Below, one piece after another: positions 46,003 to 57,597 of a DNA stretch of 64,000 nt (the first letter of the stretch is position 1; every line of letters begins with the position of its first letter). Below the pieces are notes generated by a model. That model was given only the letters and a program-made list of their open reading frames with translations, had not been told where the DNA came from and did no database searches. The stretch comes from Lucifuga dentata (taxonomy: Eukaryota; Chordata; Actinopteri; Ophidiiformes; Bythitidae): positions 1 through 64,000 of the forward strand of contig VXCM01000972.1 in NCBI GenBank assembly GCA_014773175.1, in the 5' to 3' direction. The translations under genes and the position numbers were made by a program.

Positions 46003-46768
46003 TCAGTTTCAGTGCTGAAACCTGAGCAACGTGGTGTCAAGTGATGAGACCTGAGCTCTCCAAATGTTGAAAAATTGGCATATACAGCAACATTTTCTGT
46101 GTGTATAAGTGTGTGTGTGTGTGTGTTTGAGTGACATTTTTTGTGAATGTAAATGAGAGTATACTAAACCGTGAGATTGCCTTTTGAATAGGGAGGGATA
46201 GAGAAATAGAGAAAGAAGCAATGCAGGCAGTTCTACAGTTCAAAACAGCTGACAGAAATTTGGTCAGAATTGATTGTTATAATGAAAACTGACAGCACAA
46301 CTATGGTGGAATAATCCTTTAACCCCGAGCAGTCGCAACTCTTTTCAGAAATGTGGCTTTTGCTTTGTAACAAACCCCCTTAAAAACACTTAACTTAAAA
46401 ATACATAAGGACAACAGAGCAGGTACAGTCCTTAAAGACTGGAGTTCTTTCTACCAGTAGGGGGCGCAGAATGGAAATAGTGAAAAGGACTCGCAAGAGA
46501 TAGAAAGAAATTGGCAGCGGAAGTTGGCAAATTCTGTGTGTTTGTTCAACAAATACAGACGTGCTGCACAGCAGGAGAGAAAATAGTGAATGAATCGAAA
46601 AACAAAAGTGGAGCTCTGACCCAAACAGCCATGAGATATTTGGGGAGATATCAGAAGTGGAAAAGACAAAAGACACAAAGAACTCAGAAAGAATCTAAAT
46701 CAGGGCTTCTTAAGTCTTGAAAGACATCTTTAGTGAGGTTCTACTTAGTATTAGGTAGGCTGGGGCCT

Positions 46769-47344
46769 TTAAAGGACCATACCACCATTTTGCATGTTTG
46801 AGCCTAATATATTCAATTTTCATACATGTGACAATCATTTCTCAAATCATACTACTGGAACAGTGAATTTTTTTTTTTTCCTACCTTCCAGACCTCCACT
46901 GGTTTCAGTTCATTCTGGTACGCCATTAAAATCAACTTGTTAATACTTGAAATGTTCTTGGGATAGGTAATCCACTGCGAGCAAGACGTGTATTCAGGTT
47001 TTTTTCGAAGTTTCGTAATTTTAGTGTTTAACTGAGATAAAAAGTGTGGAGTGAATGTACGTCTCCACCGGGGAATATAGTCCCAAAGGAAGACCTGTGT
47101 TTATCAAAAAATTTAAAGGACTGTGACTTCATAAGGCTGCGTAACTATTAGCTGGCGAAACATTGATTTTTAAGGTGGGTGTATCACTTGAATATTTGAT
47201 TTTGAAAGATTAAGAGATTTTGCAAAATATCAGGAAAGCTGAAATACGGTTTTATCCTTTGGGAAATGGTTGTCAGTAACCTTACATTATGAAAACAGAA
47301 TATATTAGGCTCAAACATGCAAAATGGACGGTATGGTCCTTTAA
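46769..47344 (+). mobile_element. TTAA-flanked MITE, copy 8
   Basis: TTAA on both sides; ends AGGACCATACCACC and GGACGGTATGGTCCT; full core in forward orientation. 576 bp. Confidence 0.92.
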
Positions 47345-48305
47345 ACATTTTTGGTTGTTGTGTGGAATAACAATAACTTTAAAACAGTTGAATATGATCG
47401 TTAACTTAAGCACTAAATGCTTATATAACCGATTAAGAGCTTAATCTAAGGCTAATTTAAGAAGTCATTTGAATCGAAGTCTCCAATGATTCAAATGAAA
47501 GGAAGGCTGGGGCTTATTTGTAGATGTAATGTGTGTTTATGTACAGGTTATGAGATGATGAAGGCATTTGTTTTTGTTTTGTTTTTTTTCATTTTCATTC
47601 TGCTTTAATTGTGCCCTATCATCTTGGTTGAAGCTCATGCAGCCGTGACTGATTACTGTATTAAAATTGGCAAGTTTTCTCTGGGAGTTCAGAGGGACGC
47701 ATTTAGCAGAGGGATGCATTTTCATATGCAAAAAAAAAAAAAGTTTATCTATCTGTAAGAAAATTGGACATGATATACATAAATGCAAAACTACATTATA
47801 GTAAATACTCAGAAAAGAGTGTTTGGGGTTTGAATGCCTGAGACAGTCTGAAAGGACAAAATACCAATGAGAAAAATAAGGAACACTCCCTGCTTTCTTA
47901 AAAACTGCTGCCAGGCTGCCCTTGAGCAAGGCAGTGAATTGCTAACTGCCACAGTTGAGATCAACTGGGCAGCTTCCAGTGGAAATGAGTGGAAATAGGT
48001 CAATAAGAAGCAGGACGCAGCTGAAAACAAGAAATAAAGGTAAAATTAAACTGGACGGGGAATTAAATGTGGTCATTTGGCATTTGACAGGAGCCATCCT
48101 GATTTAGACTCCTCCAACATGACTGATTAATGGTGTTTCTTTATCTACGTGCTGGCTTCAGGCGCCAAGTTGGATCCACAGTGTACTGGCCCACAGTGTG
48201 TGTGATACTATCCCACACTGTGACAAAAAACTCCCTTTTTAAATCTAGTTTTTCTGTTCTCTCTCTTTCTCCTCTTCTTTCTGCATCCAGCTCCATCCTT
48301 TTCTG

Positions 48306-48446
48306 TCTCTCTCTCTCTCTCTCTCTCTGCCTCTGTTGCTGTCTCCTTTCAAGCATGGAATCATTTAATTATCGCCTATAGCTCTTTTGGCAGGCTGTTG
48401 AATGCCCACCTTTCAAAGCCTGGAGGAAACAATTTACCCTGGGATA

Positions 48447-48481
<35 letters not shown>

Positions 48482-48807
48482 TCAAGGGAAGGATTTATTA
48501 CAGCAGGTCCATCCTCAGTTCATAGAAGTCCATCACCAATTCCAGATTGAGAAAATAGAGCAAAAAAAAAAAAAAAAAAAAAAGTTTGGGCATAGCTTGG
48601 ATCTGGAAATGTGACGTTTGCGTATGTCCTCACTATATTTTTTAGAGATAGGGGCATTGTTCAAGGCGACAGTTTCTGTGTTAGCGTGTGCATGTGTGTG
48701 TTTGAGTGTGTGTGACTGCTGCCTGTGTGAGGTAATGATTAAATGTCGTAAAGCATTTAGAGCGTTTAACTCCCCATTATAGGAACAGTAGGAGGTGATT
48801 CATTTAG

Positions 48808-48892
<85 letters not shown>

Positions 48893-48898
48893 TGTGTT
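48306..48898. repeat. Microsatellite and homopolymer cluster
   Basis: (TC)n at 48306-48328, (AC)n at 48450-48478, poly(A) at 48561-48583 and compound (TC)n(TG)n at 48812-48898. Confidence 0.85.
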
Positions 48899-49148
48899 AT
48901 TTAGACCCCTATGGGATGCAGAAACCCCATCATCCTATATAGCTGGACAAGGTGAACAAAAACAGCAAGAAGAGGAAAGGAGGGAAAACAGCAGAAGAGG
49001 GGAAAACAACTGGGATCCATTGAGAGGAAATTAATGGCCCAGCTCATATTGTTGCCATTGTTGTTGTATAAGGGGTCTAGTGGGAGAGGGGGGCAACCTT
49101 TTAAAATGATGTCTGTGGAGAAAAGAGCACTAAAAACAAAGACAAGGG

Positions 49149-49343
49149 AGAGAGGAGGATGAAAAGGAGAAGAGGGGCGAAGGCTACGTCGGGCCGTAAA
49201 TTTTCACCGGAGCTCTCAGTTCATTACAGGGTGATCAGAGACAGGNAGAGAGGAGGATGAAAAGGAGAAGAGGGGCGAAGGCTACGTCGGGCCGTAAATT
49301 TTCGCCGGAGCTCTCAGTTCATTACAGGGTGATCAGAGACAGG
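49149..49343. other. Assembly artefact: 97-bp duplication around one N
   Basis: 49149-49245 and 49247-49343 are identical except for one base (TTTTCACCGG against TTTTCGCCGG), with N at 49246. The single difference may be an allelic variant or a sequencing error, which suggests two haplotype or contig ends. Confidence 0.88.
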
Positions 49344-49597
49344 GCAGGGCCAGACAAAGGGCCCCAGTGTTGTTAGCCAGCTCCATCGGTGTTGCACCGG
49401 GGTCAGCTCTTTAACTCACGAGCAATGAATAACGGCGCTTTCAGCTCGGACAATGGCCGGCCGGCTTTCCCCAGCTCCAGCTAGGACCTGGCTATTGTCA
49501 AAGAGCTGAACCGGGGAAGTTACCAATCTGTAGCAACGCTGAGAAGTTAAAAGACACGACGGATGACTCAAAGAGAGAGTCGGGAGAGATGTGAGAT

Positions 49598-49599
<2 letters not shown>

Positions 49600-49630
<31 letters not shown>
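49600..49630. repeat. (TG)n microsatellite
   Basis: Pure TG array of about 30 bp. Confidence 0.9.
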
Positions 49631-49631
<1 letters not shown>

Positions 49632-50226
49632 CAATCATAAAATGGGGAGGTCAAGAGCTCTGTCATCACCATGTGATTAAAGATTAAAGCGTGCAATGGA
49701 TGTGGGGCTCCAAAGCTCAAAGAGTTCAGTGTGTGGGTCTGTAATGGTTTCTCTTAAACGTAGGTGGTCAGAAACAGGACTATTAGCCAAACTGAAAACA
49801 TTTTGTCCCAATGAACGAGTCAACGTGCGTCTGGGCCAATCAGCAACAAGTTTGACCCGTGTTTGTCCCACTTTTGGCTAGTAAGAGTCCATTTGTTGGA
49901 CACACCTGGGACACGTAAAGTCATTATGACGGAGAGCTGGTTGGTTGTTTGGTGCCTGAGATTCCATAACATTACTCTAATGTGTGCTTCTAAAGGACAC
50001 ACACACACACACACACACTCTAGAATCTTTAATTTAGCTCAGTTGGTAAAAATGTTACCAGACAGAGAATTTGGCATTGTGATTTCTAGTCCCACGAGTC
50101 AATTTAGCACCAGTGGCTATAAATATTTATTTAAATGTATTTTGTATTAGCATCCTTTCCAAAGAAGGATTTAAAAGAATAAAAATCCACATAAAGTATG
50201 AAAAACAAATACCAAAAATAAAGACC

Positions 50227-50857
50227 TTAAAGGACCATACCACCCATTTTGCATGTTTGAGTCTAATATATTCAATTTTCATACATGTTATATTACTGAC
50301 AAGCATTTCTCAAAGGATAAAACCATATTTCTGCTTTCCTGATATTTTGCAAAATCTCTTAATCTTTCAAAATCAAATATTCAAGCGATATACCCATCTT
50401 AAAAATCAATCTTTCATCTGCAAATAGTTACACAACCTTATGAAGTCATGGTCATTTAAATTTTTCCATAAATGCAGGTTTTGGGATTATATTCCCATAT
50501 TCCCATATTCCCATATTGGGTTTTGGGACTATATTCCCCGGTGGAGACATACATTCACTCTGCCTTTTTATTGTACTTAAACGCTAAAATTATGTAACTT
50601 CTGAAAAAAAAACCTGAATATACGTCTTGTTCATGATGATGGATTACCTATCCCAAGAACGTTTCAAGTATCAACAAGTTGATTTTAATAGCGTACCAGA
50701 AGGAACTGAAACCAATGGCGGTCTGGAAGGTAGGAAAAAAAAAAATTAACTCACCGTTCCAGTAGTACACTTTGGGAAATATTATCAGTAACGTTATGTG
50801 TATGAAAATTGAATATTTTAGGCTCAAACATGCAAAATGGGTGGTATGGTCCTTTAA
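50227..50857 (-). mobile_element. TTAA-flanked MITE, copy 9
   Basis: TTAA on both sides; ends AGGACCATACCACC and GGTGGTATGGTCCT; reverse orientation. The core GGGACTATATTCCC region has been locally expanded: ATTCCCATATTCCCATATTC-type repeats at about 50488-50516 followed by a second GGGTTTTGGGACTATATTCC. 631 bp. Confidence 0.9.
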
Positions 50858-50869
50858 TCTTTGTTTAAA

Positions 50870-51125
50870 GGGGACTGATTACACAGATTTCCATGTTCTC
50901 ATCTTCATTTAGAGTCTACTTTGAAACCTTTGCAATGCGTTAATGCATTAAAAAAACACATTTATCCAGTTTTATTCTCCTTTGCTGCAGCACTGCTGTG
51001 CACGCTAAGTAAAAACAGGCTGTTTTCAGGTACTGTCCCTTTAAGATCTCCTCCAGATAAACCTGTTCTCCTCTGATTGGCCAGCTGTGTCAGGCTGGAG
51101 CAGGCAACACCCACAGACTGTGGAA
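50870..51125. repeat. Possible dispersed DNA element
   Basis: AAAGGGGACTGATTACACAG, ATCCAGTTTTATTCTC, ACTGTCCCTTTAAG and CTGATTGGCCAGCT occur in the order seen in a frequent fish non-autonomous element. The ends are not resolved. Confidence 0.35.
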
Positions 51126-51189
51126 CACAGATGCTCACCAAACAAACCTAAAAAGAGAATAAGTTATTCTGGCTTTTTCTTATTTGCTT

Positions 51190-51440
51190 ATTACCTCCAG
51201 CAAGGAGGTTAAGTTGTTATGTTTTCACTCTCATTTATCACTCGTTTATTTTGGGGCTGATCTTGATTCAAGGGCTGATATAGGAATTTTTAAAATAACA
51301 TTTTATCTTAATATTGTGAGATAGGGTGTTTTTCTGTATGTTCAATCTTTTCAAAAGTAATACACCAATCTCAATTTAAAAAAAAAATTTTAAAAAATCG
51401 GCGCAATTTGGTCCAGATCTGCATAAATTTTAAAAACTAC
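51190..51440. repeat. Interspersed repeat related to 63600-63940
   Basis: Shares TTCAAAAGTAATACACCAAT-type, CAATCTCAAT and GGTCCAGAT words in order with 63840-63925. Both belong to a diffuse AT-rich fish repeat. No coding content. Confidence 0.45.
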
Positions 51441-52009
51441 TGTTTCTTATTACATTTCTTATTCATATCATTCTCTTCTAGAACAACTTTGTCTGGGCTT
51501 GTTCGGCCTTGGTATGAGCACTTCTTGTGTTTTTAGATATTTTTCCTCCCATATTACTAGTTTCATTTAGCTTTTGAACTGGTTTTATAATCTTCGGATC
51601 AATCGACAAAACTGTCAGTTCACATTGTTTTATTTTGAGCTGAATCTCATTGAAATGTGAACATGGCAGACCTGTCACAGTCAACCTCCTTTTAAAATTA
51701 CACAGCCCATATCTCACTCACATGACGGCGTTTCTATCAGCGGTTTCTATAATCCTTTGCGGCATTATACAACACCTCATAACAACAGCTCCACCATCTC
51801 AACCCAGAGCCCCAAGATCTGCTCTTTATTTGTAAATATATATATATCTCCAACAGCTGTGAGATTATTTCATTTGCTTCCTATGCAAATCAGATGATGT
51901 GTGGGAAAGATACCACATGAAATCTGATGTGTGTCACATTTGATAGACAGATGGATGCAAACACAATTACTTCACCTTTACCGAGGAATAAAAAAAAAAA
52001 AAANACCCC

Positions 52010-52261
52010 ACACACACACACACACACACGTGCAAAGTCGGAGGCAGCTGTCTGAGGCAGGCAGGGTCAAACAGTGGTTAATTAGTCCCGTCACCTGTTC
52101 AGGTCATCACACCTTCAGCTCTGCTCGGCTGAATAATAATCCTGCAATATTAACACTGTCATATTGGCTGAGGTGCTGGAGTGAACCTGTTGTTGATATA
52201 ATGCATTACACTCTGCTGTCTCTCCTCCCTGACTCCCTCTCTCTCTCTCTCTCTCTCTCTC
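52010..52261. repeat. Microsatellites (AC)n and (TC)n
   Basis: Poly(A)-N at 51991-52004, (AC)n at 52010-52029 and (TC)n at 52239-52261. Confidence 0.8.
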
Positions 52262-52449
52262 CCTCCACTTTACTTCCACAGCAGGAACTGTCACTTAGCA
52301 CTAATGACTGTTACAGCAGTGCATGTGACAGGTCTCCTCTCCATCTCTATTCCTCACAGAAAAGCCTTGCATGTGATTCTGCAGTGTCTCGTTCCTATCT
52401 GTTGCTGCTCTCTGTAAATTATATCAAATGTGAACGACTGCCGCAGTGG

Positions 52450-52960
52450 TCTGTCAGACGGTGAACTCTCTGAAATGTGTCTCATTACCTCAGTCTGTCT
52501 GCAAGTCCCACCGTCGTGAATTAATGATGTGTTTAAAATATTCCCAGGTAGGAAACGTGAGATTTGCGGCATCAAAGCGGGCGCCAGGAGGCGGTTTTTG
52601 TGTTTGTTTCTCCGAGTCAGTGGCTCTATCTGGAAATATGGGCAGGTGCGTCATGGACACAGGTCAGAGTGGGAACGTTTTCCCATCTGTCTGTTCCACA
52701 GAGAGATGTGGGGACTGTCTTATCCGAGGTGGAGCGCATCTCCCTGCACTGGGATTCTTTTAATGGGGCGGAAAACCTGCCTTCCGCCCCTGAATATCCA
52801 CCTCGGAATTCCCATTTCCAACTGCCTGTGACTCCAGTTTTTTCCATTGGTTTCCCGCTCTTCTCCAAATTGGGTTGATATCATTATTAATGCATTATTT
52901 TCAAACACAGCGATTCCTCTTGCTATTGATTTTAATGCAAACAACTGAGCAGGAATACAC
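52450..52960. other. GC-rich unique stretch, possible regulatory DNA
   Basis: Five overlapping short open frames on both strands reflect local GC content, not a recognisable gene. No splice-supported frame or domain was found. TCATTATTAATGCATTATTT at its right end is homeodomain-like. It could be a conserved element. Confidence 0.25.
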
Positions 52961-53039
52961 ACACACCCACAAGGGGATAGAGGCTGGATAAACGCCAGCC
53001 AAGCCTCATTAGCTTCTTGCTGCTTTTCTGGAAAGACAG

Positions 53040-53165
53040 GCAGACAGAGACAGGAGGGGGGAGAGAGAGGGAATGATATGGGGGGAAGGAGGGAGGGAAA
53101 TAGAGAGAGAGGGAGGGGAGGTTAAAAAGAGAGTGAGAGGAGGCAGAAGGGGAGGAAAAGTGGGT
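53040..53165. repeat. Purine-rich low-complexity tract
   Basis: About 125 bp of nearly pure A/G on the plus strand (GGGGGGAGAGAGAGGG-type), partly a degenerate GA array. Confidence 0.7.
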
Positions 53166-53739
53166 TTATGAGGGGCAGCAGAGAGGCAGAGCCCAGTGTG
53201 GTGACCTGTTGGATTAAGACTATTAGAAACCCATCTGGGGTTGCTTGACCACTTCACTGCCAGATCCTCCCCCAGCAGCCGCTGCACTGACCCCCGCTGA
53301 CACCGTACACCCCTGGGACACACACACGCACACACACACACACACACCGTCTCCGACAGAAACAGATGAATAGCTTCATGTCAGTCCTGAAACGCTGCAT
53401 CTTACTATCCACAGCAGATGGAGAGGTGACTCATAAGCCATATACAGTATGGCTCAAATTACTATGTAATATGGCAAAATTAATATCTTAAACTCTCTGT
53501 ATATAAATTTCTGTGTATGATATTATTTGCTGATAAATCTAGCTATTTGTCATGGAAAAGCAGCAGAATTACTGAAAATACTGACTTTCTTTTTTTATCA
53601 TTTTTTTAAAATCATATTCTTCATTATAATGTATACTTATCTGTAATGTGCAACAATTTACAATAATTTGTGCAATAATTTACTTACTGCTGTGCAATAA
53701 TTTAGACATTGTACTCAGATATGCACCTTAGCTTACCTC

Positions 53740-54045
53740 ATCTTTGTGTATCTGTATATTTGTATATCTGTATCTGTATATTTGTATCTGTATATAATCT
53801 ATATACAGTAGTTTTAGTCGTTAATATATAATTTTTTGTAAGTGTAATTTGTAATTTTTGCATTTGCAGTACTTCACTTTATTGTTTTTATTGCACCTTA
53901 TGTAACTTGTANTTTGTAATTTTTGCATTTGCAGTACTTCACTTTATTGTTTTTATTGCACCTTATGTAACTTGTACTACTGATCAACCTTGGCACAATA
54001 ATTTCCCTCTAGATAAATAAAGGTTTTCTCTTATCTTATCTTAAA
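53740..54045 (+). repeat. LINE-type 3' tail with assembly duplication
   Basis: Ends with ATAATTTCCCTCTAGATAAA, TAAAGG and a TCTTATCTTATCTTA tandem, the typical end of a teleost non-LTR retroposon. 53848-53911 is repeated exactly at 53913-53976 around N53912, so 64 bp are artefactual. Confidence 0.6.
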
Positions 54046-54237
54046 ATAGAGGCTCGGTTTAATAAATGCGGCAAACTAGTACACTCCAGTCAACCAAATA
54101 AAAAATTAGTTTATGAATTCAGCTTATGAATTCATCTCCAGGCAATTTTTACGTTTTTTTGTTTTTTTTTTGTTTGTTTTTTTGTTTTTCCCCAGAAAGC
54201 TGTAAAATTCAATTTGGACTCATGATTCCACACTATT

Positions 54238-54240
<3 letters not shown>

Positions 54241-54274
<34 letters not shown>

Positions 54275-54288
54275 NCCCCCCCCTCTCT
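54241..54288. repeat. (TC)n followed by N and poly(C)
   Basis: TC array at 54241-54274, N at 54275, then a short C run. Confidence 0.85.
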
Positions 54289-55193
54289 CGCTCATGACTC
54301 ATTCATCCTTTTGGCCCATTTTGCTCATCTTATCCTTGAAGGGTTCCATCCCCTGTTTTGGACTTGTGGGCGGTTTCTTTGGTTTGGAGTTTATCTTCGG
54401 CGGCTGGAAATATTTCCGGCGGTTTTTGAGTTTTTGGTGGTGAAGAGACTCGTTGGGCGAGATTATGAGGTGTGGGGCTGAAAGCAGACAGACAAGCTCC
54501 CAGCTGAATCACTCCACATCAAGCCCTTCAATCACTCACCATTTACTGGGCTAAGCATAGATGAGAGGGCTCCCCGCTGACATACACACACATTCTCACA
54601 CACTTATGTACGCACGCAGACACACACTCACACAGACACACATCATATCCTTCTTTGAAAAAATGCAAAAGAGAATATTTATTATGTTGATATGGCTGGT
54701 TGTGTGTGAAAAGTGTAGCCCATATCAGTGAAAGTGTGTGTGTGTGTGTGTGTGTGTGTGTTCGTCTCAAGCATGTCACCACAGGGACGAGGTGATTAGT
54801 GATATCTATCCGGCACATGATGTGCAAGNCCCCCCCCCCCAGGTGCATGCATCACTCCCAGGGCTCCTTAGGTGTTTTAATGTGTTAATAATCATTAGAC
54901 ACTGTGCAGTCAAGTGAGAGAGGAGGGGGCGAGGGTGGGAGGAGGAGGAGGAGGAAGAGGGGGAGGTGAGGGTGTAATGATTGGCTGACCTCTGACCTGT
55001 GACCCCTCTCCTCCCTCCCACCTTCCCTCTGTTTTGAGTGGCTGGCCTCTCATCTCGGGGGTCCATCAGGGACCTATTAAGGGCTGTCTCACACTCCGCC
55101 ACCCCACTTAACTCTGCCTTGTCAATATGCTACAGCATGTATGTGTGTGTGTGTGAGGGGAAAAGGGGGAGAGAGAGAGAGAGAGAGAGAGAG

Positions 55194-55365
55194 NNNNNNN
55201 NNNNNNNNNNNNNNNNNNNNNNNNNNNNNNNNNNNNNNNNNNNNNNNNNNNNNNNNNNNNNNNNNNNNNNNNNNNNNNNNNNNNNNNNNNNNNNNNNNNN
55301 NNNNNNNNNNNNNNNNNNNNNNNNNNNNNNNNNNNNNNNNNNNNNNNNNNNNNNNNNNNNNNNNN
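55194..55365. other. Assembly gap of 172 Ns
   Basis: The gap starts inside a (GA)n array and resumes in a pyrimidine-rich strand. Any frame across it is meaningless. Confidence 0.99.
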
Positions 55366-56209
55366 CCCTTCTTTTCCTCTCTCTCTTTCTCTCCCCTCCC
55401 TCCATCCCTCTCATTGCGTCTGTCTTTGGAGATGCTAATTCCTGGTCCAGGGAGACTAGATGAAACAGAGCTGAGTTTCTCTCATTAGCTGACACAGATG
55501 CCGAGGCGTGTGGACCTGAATAACAACACTCTGGCAGGCTGCTGCCTCCTCTTCCCTTCCACACGCTCTGTTGACAATCTCACATTCCAGTCATATTCTC
55601 ACCGCGTGTGTGTGTGTGTGTGTGTACGTACGTGTCAATCTGTTTGCTCATCCGTATTGCAAGTTTTCATAAAAAGTTGCATATGCATTATAGTCATATT
55701 TAAAAAGACAAGCGAGGAAGTTTCTCCTTTTAAAGCTTCACATCAACAAATTATTACCTCATTATTTGCACGTCAGTTTTTATATTCATATTCACACTCA
55801 ACACATTTACATGCATATTCAAAACTTTACTTCTTCTGTGATTTAGGATATAAATTGTTTTGGTTTTTTTTGTTTTTTGTTTTTTTCAAGAATTAGTGTC
55901 GGCTAAACACCATAATGTAATCTAATGTAAATTGGTTTAGTTTTCCCTCATACACCGATAAAGTAATGAATCATCGATATCCAGCAAATGACAGAATCCT
56001 ATTAATTTGTAAACATGCTTATTTGTCATTAAAAAAAAAAAAATCTGTTCGATTTTTTTACAGTACAAAGGCAGATTAATTCCTGGCATAAAACAGGGAG
56101 AGGGTGCTTTTCTGCAAGCACAAACAGAGATGAAGGTTTAAATCAGGGGTACTCAAACACAAGTCTTAGAGATCTACTCCCATGGTGCCAATGGTCCAGG
56201 GATGGTGGA

Positions 56210-56894
56210 TTAAAGGAGCATACCAGCCATTTTGCATGTTAGAGCCTATATTCAGTTTTCATACATGTAAGGTTACTGACAATCATTTCCCATAGGATAA
56301 AACCATATTTCAGCTTTCCTGATATTTTGCAAAATCTCTTAATTTTTCAGAATCAAATATTCAAGTGATACACCCACCTTAAAAATCAATGTTTTGCCTG
56401 CTAATAGTTACGCAGCCTTATGAAGTCACGGTCGTTTCAATTTTTCCATAAATGCAGGTCTTCTTTTGGGACTATATTCCCTGGTGGAGAAATACATTCA
56501 CTCCACACTTTTTATTGCACTTAAACGCTAAAATTACAGAATTTTGAAGAAAAAAAAAAAAAAAACCNTAAAAAAAAAAAAAAAAACCTCAATATACGTC
56601 TTGTTCATGATGATAGATTACCTATCCCAAGAACTTTTCAAGTATCAAAACAAGTTGATTTTAATAGCGTACCAGAATTAACTGAAATCAATGGAGGTCT
56701 GGAAGGTAGGAAAAAAAATTAACTCACCATTCCAGTAGCATGCTTTGGGAAATGATTGTCAGTAACATAACATGTATTAAAATTGAATATATTAGGCTCA
56801 AACATGCAANGGAAATGATTGTCAGTAACATAACATGTATTAAAATTGAATATATTAGGCTCAAACATGCAAAATGAGTGGTATGGTCCTTTAA
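56210..56894 (-). mobile_element. TTAA-flanked MITE, copy 10
   Basis: TTAA on both sides; ends AGGAGCATACCAGCC and GTGGTATGGTCCT; reverse orientation. Inflated by an exact 62-bp duplication (56748-56809 and 56811-56872) around N56810, and by an N at 56568 inside poly(A). Confidence 0.9.
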
Positions 56895-57332
56895 GAGAGC
56901 AAGATTTATGTAAAAAAAAATGTTCAAGAACTTTGCAAACAAAGTCATTAATGCATTAAAGGGGGATTCTGTGGATTTTACACATCAAATTCAATTTCTT
57001 GGTCATGGGAAACATGGTTCAGCACGCCAAAACAGCTGTTTGAAGGCTTTTATGGCTGTGCAAAATCAGGTAAACTGAACTCTATGACATCATAGGGGTC
57101 AGTGTGTCAATACTAAGGCTACAAGTTTGTGACCTCACTAAAGAACCTAAGAGTAGCTTTAGTTTTCAAATTTGCAGTCTAGCACCAACACTTGTCAAAA
57201 GCCCCATTTATGCTTCCAAACTGAAGTGCATGCTGGACCCACGGTGTCCCGGTGTTTAAGTTTAGCCAGAGAGCCGCTCAGGAGGAAAACGCAGACACAC
57301 ATGTACACACACCAATATACACACACACACCG

Positions 57333-57365
57333 ATTTGTAAAGGTGCCTGCTGCACCTTTACAAAT
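57333..57365. repeat. Perfect 14-bp hairpin
   Basis: ATTTGTAAAGGTGC at 57333-57346 is exactly inverted at 57352-57365, with a CTGCT loop. Confidence 0.8.
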
Positions 57366-57575
57366 AGGTCTTGTAGGTACTTCCATGAATGCCTGTACAC
57401 ACTTTCCTCTCTTCCTGTGTTTGGACTATTTCCCGCCAAGAACTGGCGCATATTTGACTGTCTTTGTATCTAACCATAAAGGCAGGAATCTCTGTCTGTG
57501 GCGCCAATATCTCTAGAACCTGGCACTGTGAAATTGATATTCGGCAAGTTTCTTGCTCAGGACTCAAGGACGTGC

Positions 57576-57597
57576 AGGGTTAGGGTTAGGGTTAGGG
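57576..57597. repeat. Short interstitial telomere-like repeat
   Basis: Three and a half TTAGGG units (GGGTTAGGGTTAGGGTTAGG). Confidence 0.85.

Noticed and set aside
52446..52962. Five overlapping frames of 73-105 codons on both strands
   Set aside because: No recognisable domain, no consistent splice structure and equal openness on both strands; this is explained by local base composition.
55038..55564. Three frames of 115-144 codons
   Set aside because: They run through 172 Ns and a GA microsatellite, so they carry no coding evidence.
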